A stretch of 64,000 nucleotides of DNA from Miscanthus floridulus. Lineage: Eukaryota; Streptophyta; Magnoliopsida; Poales; Poaceae. The stretch lies in the NCBI RefSeq assembly GCF_019320115.1, contig NC_089586.1, forward strand, positions 1,771,388-1,835,387. The letters run 5' to 3'. The notes beneath the pieces are model-generated. The model had not been told where the DNA came from and did no database searches. It saw nothing but the letters and a program-made list of their open reading frames with translations. How positions within the stretch are numbered: position 1 is the stretch's first letter; each line of letters opens with the position of its first letter. Positions 22,960 through 34,762 of this stretch are shown here, in pieces. The position numbers and the translations under genes are program-made.

Positions 22960-23440
22960 AAAAAAGGAGTAGAGCACCCTTTGGCACATCAAGGTTCCAT
23001 CCAAACTTTGCATCTTTCTTTGGAGGCTGGGGGTTATTCTCAATCACAAGAACATGGCGCCACGTAACAATTGTCAGCCTGTTCGGTTGGCTGGTTCGTA
23101 TCGTTGCTGGTTCGTGAAGAAGTATTGCTGGCTGATTTGTGTGAGAGAAAAATACTGTTCCGACTGAAAATTTACGATCGTTTACGACAAGCCATAGCCA
23201 AACGAACAGACTGTGTGCCTTTTGTGAAGTGCCAGACTCATGGAGGCATTCACTCCTGGAATGCAATATGGTAAAGAGCGTGTGGGCACTTGAGCGATAA
23301 GAAATTGTTGAACACCTATGTGAGCCCTAAGAACAAGATGTCAGAGGCTGGCTGGCAAGGATGATGACCTCTCTAATGCAAGAGGACCTGGATTGAGTGG
23401 ATAGTGGTAGTATCCCTCTGGCGATCTGGTATATATACGA
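22960..23440 (+). pseudogene. LINE fragment: zinc-binding reverse-transcriptase C-terminal (zf-RVT) domain
   Basis: Plus-strand frames give 'WHIKVPSKLCIFLWRL' (near 22980) and then 'CAFCEVPDSWRHSLLECNMV' (near 23213), the Cys/His pattern of the zf-RVT domain found at the C-terminus of plant LINE-type ORFs. Between them a hAT-like MITE (23075-23213) splits the domain. Beyond 23270 degenerate frames continue ('RGWLARMMTSLM'). The RT itself is not visible in the preceding 600 bp. Non-functional. Confidence 0.65.
23075..23213. mobile_element. hAT-like MITE inside the LINE fragment
   Basis: Inverted ends 'cagcctgttcggttggctgg' and 'gccaaacgaacagactg'-type, with internal 'tgtgagagaaaaatactgtt', as in other CCTGTTCG MITEs of this window. 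Confidence 0.65.
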
Positions 23441-24433
23441 CGTGAATGGCAACCCATGAAGGTTTATTCCATAGCCCGTTTTATTCCATGTGCATAGCTT
23501 TCCACCACACCTAAAGAGCACATGTGTTCCTGTCATGAGCTCTGTTTTGCGCGTCAAACTCTCGTTCCCTGTTGGAGATCGAAGAATAGCACGACTAGCC
23601 CACCACGCACGTCTAGAGCTAGCGAGAGGAGGAAGAAGAAAGAGCTTGGGCACGAGATATATAGTAGTACAAATTACAAAGAAAATAACTCAGTTATCTA
23701 GCATTATTTAATAATAATAATCATGCAAATATAATCAATCAACCGATCGAACCTGATGGATGCTAGCTGCGGCCTGCAGGTAATAATAAGCTGATGGGCT
23801 GTCTCGATCGTTCTGGCTCGTGTGTGTGACCGGTTTAAGATGGGTGGATGCATGTCCCAGATAATCGCCATCACCTGAATCGACGATCAACTACCGCTGG
23901 TGATGCCATCAACTAGGAAACCAACCAACCCCGGCCCATTTCCAATTTCCATTTAGGTAGACTAGCAATCTACTACTAGCATATTATCCTGGAAAGAACG
24001 ACAGGGCCCTGCGGTGGTCCGCGTCAAAAGCCTACATACAGGCTACAAGCAGGCGAAAAGAAGGTGGCATGCATGATTAGGCTAATCAGCAGCCCGGCCG
24101 GCCCAACAGACACCTTTATTTTACTAATAACATACTAGCTAGTAAATAATTCTTTCTTCCTATCCTAATGATTAATATGTTGGCAAATCAGATGTGTTGG
24201 ATAAGAGTCTAGTTAGCTCATGATAAGTCCACATACATACTGCATACATATAGTATGTGTCAGGGTGCATCATCCAGCACCAGCAGTTGAGATGAGATGA
24301 GCTGTGCATTGCATGCATATATATATACACTAGTAAGTAGTCTTAGTCTATATCTAGATCCCTAAATTTAAATTAAGCACGACTGCACGAGTATATTATT
24401 GACATGAAAAATCAGATTTCGCTATCCGAATTA
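23441..24433. other. Non-genic stretch
   Basis: AT-rich DNA, short microsatellite-like runs ('atatatatatac' near 24320), no gene supported. Confidence 0.5.
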
Positions 24434-24636
24434 TACTCTCCCTCTGTCCTATTAAAAATATCGTTTTTTACTTTTTAGACTTCTTGTTTGACCATGCGTC
24501 TTGTTAAAGTGTCGCTAATGATAAAATAAGTCATAAGAAAATAAATAATATTTATATAAAATTTTTGAATAAGACGAATGGTTAAATAAGAAGTCTAAAA
24601 GTAAAAAACAACGTTTTTAATGAGACGAAGTGAGTA
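24434..24636. mobile_element. Stowaway-like MITE
   Basis: Inverted ends 'ctctccctctgtcctattaa' and 'ttaatgagacgaagtgag', TA at each edge, and a long internal inverted repeat ('ttagacttcttgtttgacca' paired with 'ggttaaataagaagtctaa'). Confidence 0.75.
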
Positions 24637-25425
24637 CTGTACGTTTGGAAACAAAGGATGATTGAACAGCGTCCTAACGACGAGACAGCATTGTTTTTTT
24701 TTATAATGACGAGACAACATTGTTGCGTCGCGAGTCACTTACGAAAAACTGTCGTCTTAGTTTTCTTTCGGTCTGGTGCATGGCGTTGCTGTGGACACCT
24801 TCCTTCCTCTTCCTGCACACCACACACTTGTATGCAGGAGAAAAAAAAAACGTACAGTAGTACGTACGGCTCTCTCCTTACTTTAAAAAATAAGGTCGTT
24901 ATATTGAAAATATAAATCATGAATAACTTTTAAGTTGTTGAATTTAAAAATATGAAAACCATATATATAGATTTGTCTTGAAAAATATTTTCATAAAAAA
25001 TTTATATATATTATTTTTTTTGATAAATGTTTTTATAAAAATAAAGTAGTCAAAGTTATGTTTTGAAGACTGTATCGCCGTTAGAACAACTATAATTTCT
25101 TTTAGTATAGAGGGAGTAAAAATTTTTTTTTAGTATAGAGGGAGTACCGGTTATGAATAGTGTACCGAACAAATCTGGATATTGACCTTTATGAGCACAG
25201 ATCTGATTCTGGTTCAGCTGACTGGTGACTGGTGGTGCCGCCGCATGCACGCACCTCGAGGAGGGCGGCACATGCATGCCTGGTGCATGGTCGGTGGCAG
25301 CGCTGCTGGTGTAGCAGTAGTGGCGTTCCTGCTGTACTGTACCGCAGCGTGAGGATTGAGGAACGGACAGGAGTGATGTGTGCTCCTGTGCCCAGTCGAT
25401 CACGGCGCTGCAATTAATTAATTAA
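24637..25425. other. Non-genic stretch with Stowaway remnants
   Basis: Contains two partial Stowaway ends ('tagtatagagggagta' at about 25100 and 25130) and otherwise no recognisable gene. Confidence 0.5.
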
Positions 25426-25654
25426 GGGCGCGTTTAGATCCAAAATTTTTTAGGTTTTGGCTACCGTGGCATTTCGTTTGTATTTAATAATTAGTGTCTA
25501 ATTATGGACTAATTAGGTTCAAAAGTTTTGTCTCACTATTTCTCACCCAACTGTGTAATTAGTTTTTTTTCGTCTACATTTAGTACTCTATGTATGTGTC
25601 GTAAGATTCGATGTGACGAATACTGCATAAAATTTTTTAGAACTAAACATGCCC
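25426..25654. mobile_element. Tourist-like MITE
   Basis: Inverted ends 'gggcgcgtttagatcc' and 'aactaaacatgccc' with TAA at both edges; internal sequence as in the MITEs at 6878 and 8731. Confidence 0.78.
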
Positions 25655-25691
25655 TAAATTAGTGCTACTCGTAGTACTAGTATCAGACTAA

Positions 25692-26027
25692 GGTCTTGTT
25701 TCTACCCCGTAAAGCTTACCCCTATCCCATCGAACAGTTACAGTTGACATATGTACGAAGTATTAAATATAGATTAAAAATAATTAATTGTAGAGTTTAC
25801 AACTAATTTGCGAGACGAATCTTTTAAATCTAATTAGTCTATGATTTAACAATGTAGTGCTATAATACCACATGTGCTAATGATGGATTAATTAGACTTA
25901 AAAAATTCATCTCAAATTACTGACGGATTCTATAATTTATTTTTTTATTAATATACAAATATTCCAGCGATACCCCCACGTGACACCTAATTTAACAACC
26001 TAAAACTTTACTGATTTAAACAAGCCC
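25692..26027. mobile_element. Tourist-like MITE, longer family
   Basis: 336 bp from 'ggtcttgtttctacc' to 'tttaaacaagccc', with internal 'gcgagacgaatctttt' and 'ctaattagtctatgattt'. Related internally to the element at 34763-35106. Confidence 0.65.
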
Positions 26028-26383
26028 TAGAAGGCAATCCCAGATCTCACTGAAGCGAAGCACATGCATCTGGCAGAGAAGGCCTCGTCACTCTTTTTTT
26101 TCTTGCGAGGAAAAGACCTCGTCACCTGTGGGCAATATGGCATCCTGCATACTACCTCATCAGTGGAAGAATACAAATATGGATTGTGTGCCACGTAAAA
26201 TAGTTTATTTTTGATCAAATTTATAGTAAACAGTATTCACATTTATGACTCCAAATCAATTTATTATAAAAATATATTTCATAATTAATCTAATGATATT
26301 TATTTAATATTATAAATATTTATATTTTTTATCTGATCAAAGTTAATATACTAACATATGACTCTGTTTTAGATTTTTTTCTA

Positions 26384-26613
26384 GGGCCTTGTTTAGATTG
26401 AGGTTAGGAATCAGTATTTGGCATTGTAACACTTTCGTTTGTATTTGACAATTATTGTCTAATCATGGCCTAACTAGGCTCAAAAGATTCGTCTCGTAAT
26501 TTACAATCAAACTGTGTAATTATTATTTTTTTATCTATATTTAATACTCCATGTATATGTCTAAAGATTTGATGTGATAGAGAGAGTGAAAAAACTTGCA
26601 ATCTAAGCCAGAC
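26384..26613. mobile_element. Tourist-like MITE, degenerate right end
   Basis: Left end 'gggccttgtttagattg', right end 'atctaagccagacc', CTA on both sides. Same family as 6878-7118. Confidence 0.65.
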
Positions 26614-27080
26614 CTAGGATGGAGAAAGTACGTAGTACTGCACGTAGTCGCGGAGACAGTGACAGTTGTCGACGGCCAGTGGGCACAGGGCACTCGAGTG
26701 TGAAAAGGACACATTCTTCTACTACGAGTACTTGCACTAGTGTGGGGAAAGTACGACTCCTACTCCTACTCCTACTCCTACTCCTACGTCGTAAAGCGAG
26801 TGAGTAGCAGTACTCGAGGAACGGGGTAGGGCCGGTGGGCCGGTGGGGTGCAAAGCGGGCGAGGCCCGCCCAGTTGAAGAGCGGCGTCCCCTTGGTGTGT
26901 GCAAGTGGAATACTGCAATCCATTCCAGTGACTCAGCGAGACCGGCTGTGAGAGCAAAGGGTCTCGTTGCATGTGGGGCACCTCTGTAGCTTTGTCGCAA
27001 GGAAAAAGCATGCCAACCCCACCACTACCGCCCTAACAGTGCAGCCTCCGACCTCCGTCCCTTGATCGATTGACATACAA
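26614..27080. other. Non-genic stretch with a CTCCTA repeat
   Basis: Includes a hexamer run of CTCCTA at about 26757-26786. Short frames only. Confidence 0.5.
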
Positions 27081-27184
27081 CCTGTTCGGCAGGTCATAAA
27101 TAATCGTAAATTATTTATTATTAATTAGTTTGGTGTGAGAGAAAAATATTATTTTAATTTATAATATATGGTAATACGAACAGG
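27081..27184. mobile_element. hAT-like MITE
   Basis: 104 bp from 'cctgttcggcaggtcat' to 'atacgaacagg', with internal 'tggtgtgagagaaaaatat'. Confidence 0.6.
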
Positions 27185-27783
27185 CTAATATACTACTACT
27201 AATAAGCACAGCAAATTTTTTTTTTAAAAAAAAGAACGAAGAGAGAGACGTGGGAAAGGAAAGAAAGGGCCGGCCCATCCGCCACCGCCAGGGGCCAAGC
27301 AGGGCCAGGGCGGGACCCCACCGACGCGACCGTTCCAACGTTCCCTCCACTAATCTGTACTAGTCCAGTCCAGCCAACGCGGCAGCGCATCAGCACGCGA
27401 GAGGGAGAGGCCAAACATACGCGTCAGCCCATTCATGACGTTTAAAACAATTTGCTAGTACGTACTAGTACCATACCATACGAGTTTGGTCAGTTGCATG
27501 TCCAACACGCTTGCCTTAACCACCACTCCCTCCGACCTCCGTCTAATCACTCGTGATCACCTAGCTAATCGCGCACAGCGAGGCAATTAAGGCCCCCCCT
27601 GACCGTGAGTCGACGTTACTGTTCGCTGCCTGCAGCACAGCAACAGCGTATCCGCCGGTAGCGGCGGCCCCCTACTCTGTCCCGTCCCGTACCCGTTGCG
27701 TTGGCCGGTCTCCGTCCGCGTCTCCAGTCTCCCGTCCGCCCGGGCGGACAGGCTACCCGGCACGACACGCGCAAGAAGACCAA
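27185..27783. other. Non-genic stretch
   Basis: No gene supported; GC content rises after 27590. Confidence 0.4.
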
Positions 27784-28369
27784 GACTGTCTCCAATGCCT
27801 ATGCATAAGGGTACCTGACCCAAAATGCATGATGTATAGTAGGAAAAATTCCTCCAACAGACAACGCAAAGTAGCTACCTATTTTACCTACGAAAAGAGA
27901 GGGAACCCAAAAAAACATCGTTCTCTCTCCACGACGTATCTCTAGCCGCGCGTGCCAGGAAGGGGAGGTCGTGCGGGTTCGTAGGCGGGCGGCCGAGCTC
28001 CGCCGCCCCGTCACCGGCCGCGCGAGGTCCCAGATCTGGCTGCGCAAGGTCCGGTTCCTCCCCTCCCCGACGGCGTGCGGGCCTCTGCCCCCTCACCGGC
28101 CGCTGCTTCTTCCCGGCGGCGCGCACGGGTACGACTTCTCTCCTTCCCGGCGGCGCGCGAGCTCCTTCCCCTTGCCCGGTGCGAGCTCTTCCCATGGCCA
28201 ACGCGAGCTCCTTCCCCATGCATGGCGCCGTGCGCCGGTTCGCCGAGGTCTACGGGGAGGGGATTTGTGTTCTCTTCACTATTGGAGAAAGGTACGTTTT
28301 GGGTGGGGATGCTTTCACTGTACATGACCCAAAGGTGGCGTATTTTGGGTGATCTTGTTGGAGATAGTC
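27784..28369. mobile_element. Non-autonomous TIR element carrying GC-rich sequence (Pack-type candidate)
   Basis: Outer ends 'gactgtctccaatg' and 'ttggagatagtc' are inverted, and inside them 'acccaaaatgca' at the left pairs with 'gcgtattttgggt' at the right. The middle (27960-28260) is strikingly GC-rich and differs from the AT-rich ends, with open frames on both strands, as expected for captured gene sequence. I could not identify the captured gene and see no clear target duplication. Confidence 0.55.
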
Positions 28370-29061
28370 TAATAGAGGGAGAGCGGGCGGCCGGGTGCAA
28401 CCGCGCGTCATCATTGCGGCACGCCCGGCCTCGCCTCTAGTCGCCTTCCTGCGCAGTTTCCCTCGTTAGGACGATCTCCACAACATTCAATTGGGCTCTT
28501 GATCCGCGCCCTGATCGGGGATGCTCAGCCGGTTCTAAGTGGTTGATGGGCCCTCGTCACGTAGCACTGTTAAAAGAATGTTGGGGGCTGAGGCACAGGA
28601 TATGAGGTTCACCTGAGCCGCTAGACGCTCCACCTACTTACTAACCCTAGACCGATCGAGAGAGGTGCTGCTAGCGACGGGAAGTCCACCGCCGCCTCTG
28701 CACCACCGGACGTCTACGCCGTCGCCGGACTCCCCCCGCTTCTTTTTCCCCGACACCCTACATCACCGACATAGCCATAGACGGATATCTCTCTCAAAGC
28801 ATGCTCTAGCTCTAATTGATTCGACCAGTACCGAATAGACACTCTGATGTGCACCAGAATCCTAAGGCTTAACATCCCTCGCCACGCGCGCGCACAAATA
28901 ATTACGAGCCCCACGCGGCGCCATCATTCATTCCACTGACGAACTCCTCTTCTCTCCTTTCCTCACGCCACGCACACCCCCGGTCGTCAGTTCTCGCAAC
29001 GGCCGCAGCAGACCACGCCGCTTCTTCCTCCTCCTCCTCTGCCAAGCAGAGAGTCCGGGCG
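28370..29061 (+). promoter_or_regulatory. Upstream region and 5' UTR of the NEK gene
   Basis: Precedes the NEK start codon. The last 150 bp are pyrimidine-rich, typical of a plant 5' UTR. No specific box can be assigned. Confidence 0.4.
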
Positions 29062-32000
29062 ATGGAGCAGTACGAGGTGGTGGAGCAGATCAGCCGGGGC
29101 GCCTACGGCTCCGCCTACCTCGTCCTCCACAAGGCCGAGCGCAAGAGGTGATTTCCCCTTTTTCACATTCATTCACGCGTCGTCGTCGTCGTCGTCGACC
29201 ACTCCCTTCTGCTCTGCTTCCTCGACGTGCTCCGGTTCCTGATTCCTCCCTCTGTTGTTTTGCTTGCCCCGCCGCTGACGCCGGCGCAGGTACGTGATGA
29301 AGAAGATCCGCCTCTCCAAGCAGAACGACAAGTTCCAGCGGACCGCTTACCAGGAGGTAACATAAGCATCCACCCTACTACACCCTTCTCCGATTCATTC
29401 ACCCACCCCAACTCCAGCACCAAGCAGAGTCGGATGCCTCGCCGACCTTGTCCATGCGGCCTGCGTCCGCATATGCACCCAGCAGGACGCGGCGGCGGCG
29501 GGCGGTTGCAGTAACAAGTAAAATAAAAACTGTTGGTCGACGGGGCAAAAAAAAAAAAAAAAAAAAAAAAAGAGGAACGGTTTCGTCAAAAAAAAAAAAA
29601 GGAACTAGGTGTTTTTCTTCAAATTCGCATCCGATTCATTATTCGTTTCTGGCTGCCTTTTCTGCCGCAGATGTCCCTGATGGCAAGCCTCAGCAACCCG
29701 TACATCGTCGAGTACAAGGACGGATGGGTGGACGAGGTACAAACAAACATTCCTCCCTTGCCAAATTCAGTTCGACAAACAAACATTCCTCCCTTGCCAA
29801 ATTCAGTTCGCACAATCCTAATGAACTCCTAATCATGCTCCCCATTCCCGCCCGCACGTTGTCGCGTCGATTGCGAACTCAAAATTGGATTTATTCGGTG
29901 GTTGTAGGGGACCTCCGTCTGCATTGTCACAAGCTACTGCGAAGGAGGGGACATGTAAGCTACCACCCACCCCAACTTCTGTGTTCCTTTTCTTTTCCTT
30001 TTTCCTTTTTAATAAGTAACTTCTCGGTACTGGTAAAAAGAATTCAGTTTTAACTGCATATATAATTGTCTGAATTACTCTCACTGGAACCACAGGGCCG
30101 AGAGGATCAAGAAGGCAAGGGGAATCCTATTCTCAGAAGAGGTAACAAACAATACTGTAACTGTGATAAGTAAATGAAATCGTGCTACTAGTAGTATTCA
30201 TTAATTATTACAGCTGCACCCAATGCTCATTTCCTCTGCCTTCTTGGTACTTCCGTGATGCCAGAGGGTGTGTCGGTGGTTCACGCAATTGCTCCTTGCC
30301 CTTGACTACCTGCACTGTAACCGCGTGCTCCACCGTGATCTCAAGGTAGGAAAAAAATCGTCTGTTCCCACAGGTTCATAGGCCTATTTCGTCAGGTATC
30401 AGTGCCACTTAACATTTTCCTCGTGTCCTGCTTCCCTGCAGTGTTCCAACATTTTATTGACAAGGGATAACAATATCAGACTCGGTAAGATGTGAAGTGC
30501 TGAATTACTGAGTCTGTCTTTATCAGATAATATGTATTTTTTTTACACGAGTGAATAATAATTTACCGTCTCTTTGACAGCTGACTTTGGGTTGGCGAAA
30601 CTGCTCATGGAGGACCTTGCCTCATCGGTAGGATTCACCCTTTTCACTCAAGCATTTTTAATGTAAATCAGTAAATAATACCGGCGAAAACACATTTCCG
30701 GTTAGGAATTAGGAAACTGAACACAACTCTTCCACTAGTCACGTTCCTACACTAAATCACAGCACGATGTTGTCACCAGTATGTCTGTATGACATTTGAT
30801 ATTCAGTGACATTATTTACAGCTCATGTTAACCAAAAAAAAAAGTAACATGAAAGGGAAAATGCCATTCTGAAAAATAGATGGCAGAATTTCAGCATATC
30901 CCCACTAGAATCCCAATAACGTGTTAGTAATGTTTTGACATAAAACCCATAATGCCTTGTCACTGATAATTTAACATTTACAATATTTCAGGTTGTAGGA
31001 ACCCCAAACTATATGTGCCCAGAAATACTAGCAGACATACCTTATGGATACAAATCCGATATATGGTCACTTGGTGAGCTCCGCATGCTACGCCTCTTAA
31101 AGTTTGTTTCTGTTATTGTATTATATGATGTATGACAGTATTAAACATCTTTGGATACCTTGCTTCTTTGTACCGCAGGTTGCTGTATGTTTGAGATTTT
31201 AGCACACTGTCCTGCATTCAAAGCTACAGTAAGTGCTGATACAACACAGCCAAATGATACAATACTTCAACATCTATACATGTGTCTTGGTCTCTTGGAA
31301 AGTCATGAAACATTTTTCCTTTGTTGTTTGTGAAGGACATGGCAGCATTAGTCAACAAAATAAACAGATCTTCAATATCTCCAATGCCCCCGATATACTC
31401 ATCAGCACTGTGAGTTGTAATCTCATTTTTGTGATTGCCCAATTATATAGATTAGAAAAAATCTACTAAACTTGAGCCTTTCTTCCCCAGGAAGCAGATA
31501 GTGAAGAGCATGCTAAGGAAAAATCCAGAACATAGGCCTACTGTAAGTCTAAAAAAGTCAGTTGACTGTTTCAGTCAAGGCCTCAAGGGTCCAGACACAA
31601 GGTTAACATTCCCTGAAAAATTTACAGGCTGGGGAGCTGCTGAGGCATCCACATCTGCAGCCATATCTTGCTGAATCGTGCAACTGTTCACCGATCTATC
31701 TTCCAGTGAAGCCCAACAAAAGTAACCTGGTAGACAAGCAATCAAAGAAGCCAAGCAGTGGCAGAAAGCGAACTCTGAAAGCCAATGGATCCAATGAAAC
31801 ATTAGAAACTGCAGCAGAGCACACTGTTGAAGCAAGAGAAAGCTCCACGAACTTTTCAGATGTATCAACTATTGGTACCCAGGAAGCCTTGATTTTGCAA
31901 ATGCCGGTGGATCTTGATGCCAGAAGCAAAGAACAGCGGAACAGTGATGTTTTATCACTTCAGCATGCAGCGGAGAACTTGATGGCGACAACTGATCGAC

Positions 32001-32485
32001 AGATTGATGCGACCATACGTCTTAAAGCTATAAGAACCAGTAATGTAAAAGAGGAGGCCCCAGTCACTGTTTCAAATCAAAAGTTTAACGAGGCACCAAT
32101 ACCAAATGAGGAATTGACAATTGGAGTAGTGCAGGAACAAAAGAAGGATGTGAAGCCACGCTCTTATCCGCCAGCAAAACCAGAGTTGTGTGACACAACT
32201 ATAACAGAGGAATCATCACCAATTAGCACACTAAAACTGGCGCATGCAGAGAGTGCACCTGCGGAGTGGGATCATCTGAACATAGTTCAGCAGAGAGCCG
32301 ATGCTCTGGAGTCACTCCTCGAGCTCTGCGCGAAGCTCCTGGAGCAGGAGAGGCTCGATGAGCTAGCAGGTGTTCTTCGGCCATTCGGTGAAGGAGCCGT
32401 GTCATCCAGAGAGACGGCAATATGGCTGACCAAGAGCTTGATGACTCCACCAAAGTTTGGAGAGTCCCCAACAAAGCTTCTGTAA
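29062..32485 (+). CDS. NIMA-related serine/threonine kinase (plant NEK)
   Basis: Thirteen exons join in one frame to 532 residues: 29062-29147, 29290-29356, 29671-29736, 29908-29954, 30096-30141, 30265-30345, 30442-30484, 30581-30627, 30992-31073, 31179-31228, 31336-31409, 31491-31542, 31628-32485. All introns are GT-AG. The kinase domain spans residues 4 to about 260: VAIK-type lysine K33 (YVMKKIRL), HRD 127-129 (VLHRDLKCSNIL), DFG 147-149 (ADFGLAKL), activation segment with [11 protein letters not shown] (163-172), and '[15 protein letters not shown]'. The C-terminal half is a NEK tail, ending with a conserved '[20 protein letters not shown]' block. Plant NEKs phosphorylate tubulin and shape microtubules and cell growth. 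The first glycine of the P-loop is serine here (S11-R-G13-A-Y-G16). I cannot tell which NEK number is orthologous. Confidence 0.95.
29549..29571. repeat. Poly(A) run in NEK intron 2
   Basis: A stretch of about 23 A, followed at 29588 by another of about 12. Possibly a retroposon tail; no target duplication found. Confidence 0.8.
29739..29810. repeat. 36-bp perfect tandem duplication at the start of NEK intron 3
   Basis: 'acaaacaaacattcctccct' starts at 29739 and again at 29775. The donor site itself is not duplicated. Confidence 0.85.
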
Positions 32486-32922
32486 CAGCGATTCATTTGA
32501 GTATTTTGTTTTTCGACGAGTGCCATTTCGAGAGTGTACATAGCTTCAACAGAATTCGAGATTGCTGTGCTTACCGAGGCTTGAGCTTTATTTTTCTTGA
32601 TGTATATGGTTTGCATGACAGCAGCCATTGTGACCGCTGACTATTTATTTATCGCCTTTTTTATTTATTGTACAATGTAGCATGAGCATAATGTCTGCTT
32701 CTGCGAGTGTTGGGAGAAATAATGGAAATCATGCCGACTCCATTTCGGTTTACTTAGTACGTTCATTGGAGCTGTAAATCGTTGGTCACATGTACCTTCC
32801 TCAGCCTATACCAACCGGAATTACTGAATGAATGAATGAATGGAAGCATACAGCTGCAGGTAGGCTGAAGTTGAACCAAGGAACAGGTTAGTTCTGGAAT
32901 TCTGATGTCGAGTTTACTGAAT
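32486..32922 (+). other. NEK 3' UTR and flank
   Basis: The first part is the NEK 3' UTR, as homology to the decayed copy at 34009-34222 continues past the stop codon. No gene beyond it. Confidence 0.5.
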
Positions 32923-32924
32923 TA

Positions 32925-33183
32925 CTGTGCCTCTGTCCATAAAAGAATGCAATTCTTGTTTCCCAAGAAGTCAATTAGTTTGAACTTTAATCAAAACTAT
33001 ATAAAAAAATACTAACATTCCTGATACAAAATTAGTATCATTAGATTAGTCATAGAATACATTTTCATAATAAATTTATTTAGAGACATAAATATTATTA
33101 CTATTTGTTATAAATTTGGTCAAACTTGAGCTACTTTGATCGGCACGGATCCGATAATTACATTCTTTTCTGGACGGAGGGAG
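32925..33183. mobile_element. Stowaway-like MITE
   Basis: Ends 'ctgtgcctctgtccataaaa' and 'tctggacggagggag' pair through 'aatgcaattct'/'aattacattctttt'; TA at both edges (32923-32924 and 33184-33185). Confidence 0.75.
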
Positions 33184-33185
33184 TA

Positions 33186-34008
33186 CCGGAATCAAAAAAA
33201 AAAAAAAGGGCACTGCCTCAAGATGTGATGTTACAAAGTGAACCTGTGGTGCAGAATTCCACAAGACCATCATCATATCCTGGTTGTCGGTCGGTAGGAG
33301 GCTGGCAACGGACCCTCTACATATCGAGTACTCGAGTGTGATCTTGTCTCGTCTGGATTCCTGTCTGTAGATCGAAGTCCGTTTTCTGCACAGGCTTGCC
33401 ACCCTTTTTCTTCAGCAACGCCGTGGAAAGGAGCCTTTGCCGTGCTTGGAAGGAAGATAAGAGGCTCTGTAGTTGGTGATTTTGCAATGCACGAGGGAAT
33501 ATAGGAAACGCCGCGCTCATCTGCCATCTCCTCCGTTATTATGCTTGTGCTGTACTGCCTGTATGCTTCCAAGACAGGGCCAAGCTATCCTTCCCTTGTT
33601 CCCTCTAACAAGTGACAACCCATCCCATGACTGCTCCAGCGCACCAGCCACCAGGGAGGGCTGCGATCAACTTGCAGCATCCCTGGCTGCCGCTGTATGT
33701 ACAATGCCCCAGAATGGATCGCTGATGCCTCGCCTTGGAACTGGAACACGGATGAGAACGCAGTCCCGTTGGCTGGCGGCGAGCCGTCGACGGCAGACGA
33801 GCCGCCCCAGCCTTGATCTCCCGGCTTGGGCCTCTGGTGAGGCAGTCGACGTTTGGGCTATTAGTAGGCCCATTAGGAAGTCTGATTTCGGTCCATTGTA
33901 CTAGGCCGAAGCCTAAGCATTTTGGACCATTAGGAAGTTCTGGAAACAGTTTCAAAGAGATGTTCTTCCTTCCCCAGTCACGATCAAATCTGTTGCCATG
34001 AAGATTAT
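33186..34008. other. Non-genic stretch
   Basis: Overlapping frames on both strands (33317-33955) show no recognisable domain or splice structure. Confidence 0.45.
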
Positions 34009-34222
34009 CTCAACTAGCACACTGAAATTGGCGCACACATAGAGCGCGCCTGCAGAGTTGGATCATCTGAACATAGTTCAGCAGAGAGTCGATGCTAGTA
34101 GAGTGACTCCTCAACCTCTGCACGAATCTCCCGGAGCAGAGCAGGAGTAGATCGATTTGAGGATTTTTGTCTTTGGAGTGCCATTTCGAGAGTACATTTC
34201 ACCAGAATTCAAGGATCACATG
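34009..34222 (+). pseudogene. Degenerate copy of the NEK 3' exon and 3' UTR
   Basis: Matches the NEK gene from about 32218 into the 3' UTR, for example 'ttggatcatctgaacatagt' and 'agtgccatttcgagagta', but lacks about 140 bp corresponding to roughly 32352-32493. It carries an in-frame stop ('cacacatag') and several indels. It is in the same orientation 1.5 kb downstream of the gene, so it is probably a remnant tandem duplication. Confidence 0.8.
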
Positions 34223-34762
34223 CATAGCAAAAATTAAAGGCATCAAAGACTATGCTTCTACAAGAAGCAAAATAAGACTTAGCCTTTCATTTTTTATATG
34301 CATGTGACCCTTATTTTATATATAGCAAAAGGCCGAGAAAGGCGTGAGTTGCCGTAGTGCCGTGACGCTTGTTTTATAGCTCCCTCCCTCCGCGCTCCGC
34401 TCTCGGTAGGCGATGTGGTGCTAAACTGCTAGCACTTTCCCTCACCCACAAACGCAGGGGCTGCGGGCAGGCGGGCAGGCGGGCGGGGCCGGGCAACCAG
34501 AGTCCAGAGCGATGCAAGTGAAACTAGGCCATGTTCTATGGTTGGGCTTCGCGTCACATCCGGACCATTGCTTGGGCAGGGCAGCCTGCAGACTCGTACG
34601 GTCTAGATTCACAGACGGCCCAAAGAGCATCGATTCGCTGACTGTTCTGCTCCTTTCCATCTCACAGCGGAATTAAATTACCTGTGCACCTCATGGTAGT
34701 CCACACGTGGCAGAACAGAATATCACGTGGACACCAGGCAACATGCGTGAAGCATAAATTTA
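34223..34762. other. Non-genic stretch
   Basis: Includes a GC-rich run with 'gcgggcaggcgggcggg' near 34470. No gene supported. Confidence 0.5.

Noticed and set aside
29448..30053. 201-residue plus-strand ORF inside the NEK gene
   Set aside because: Runs through NEK introns, including poly(A) tracts, in a different frame from the kinase exons.
33317..33955. Several 70-140 residue ORFs on both strands
   Set aside because: No domain, no splice structure, no consistent composition; mutually overlapping.
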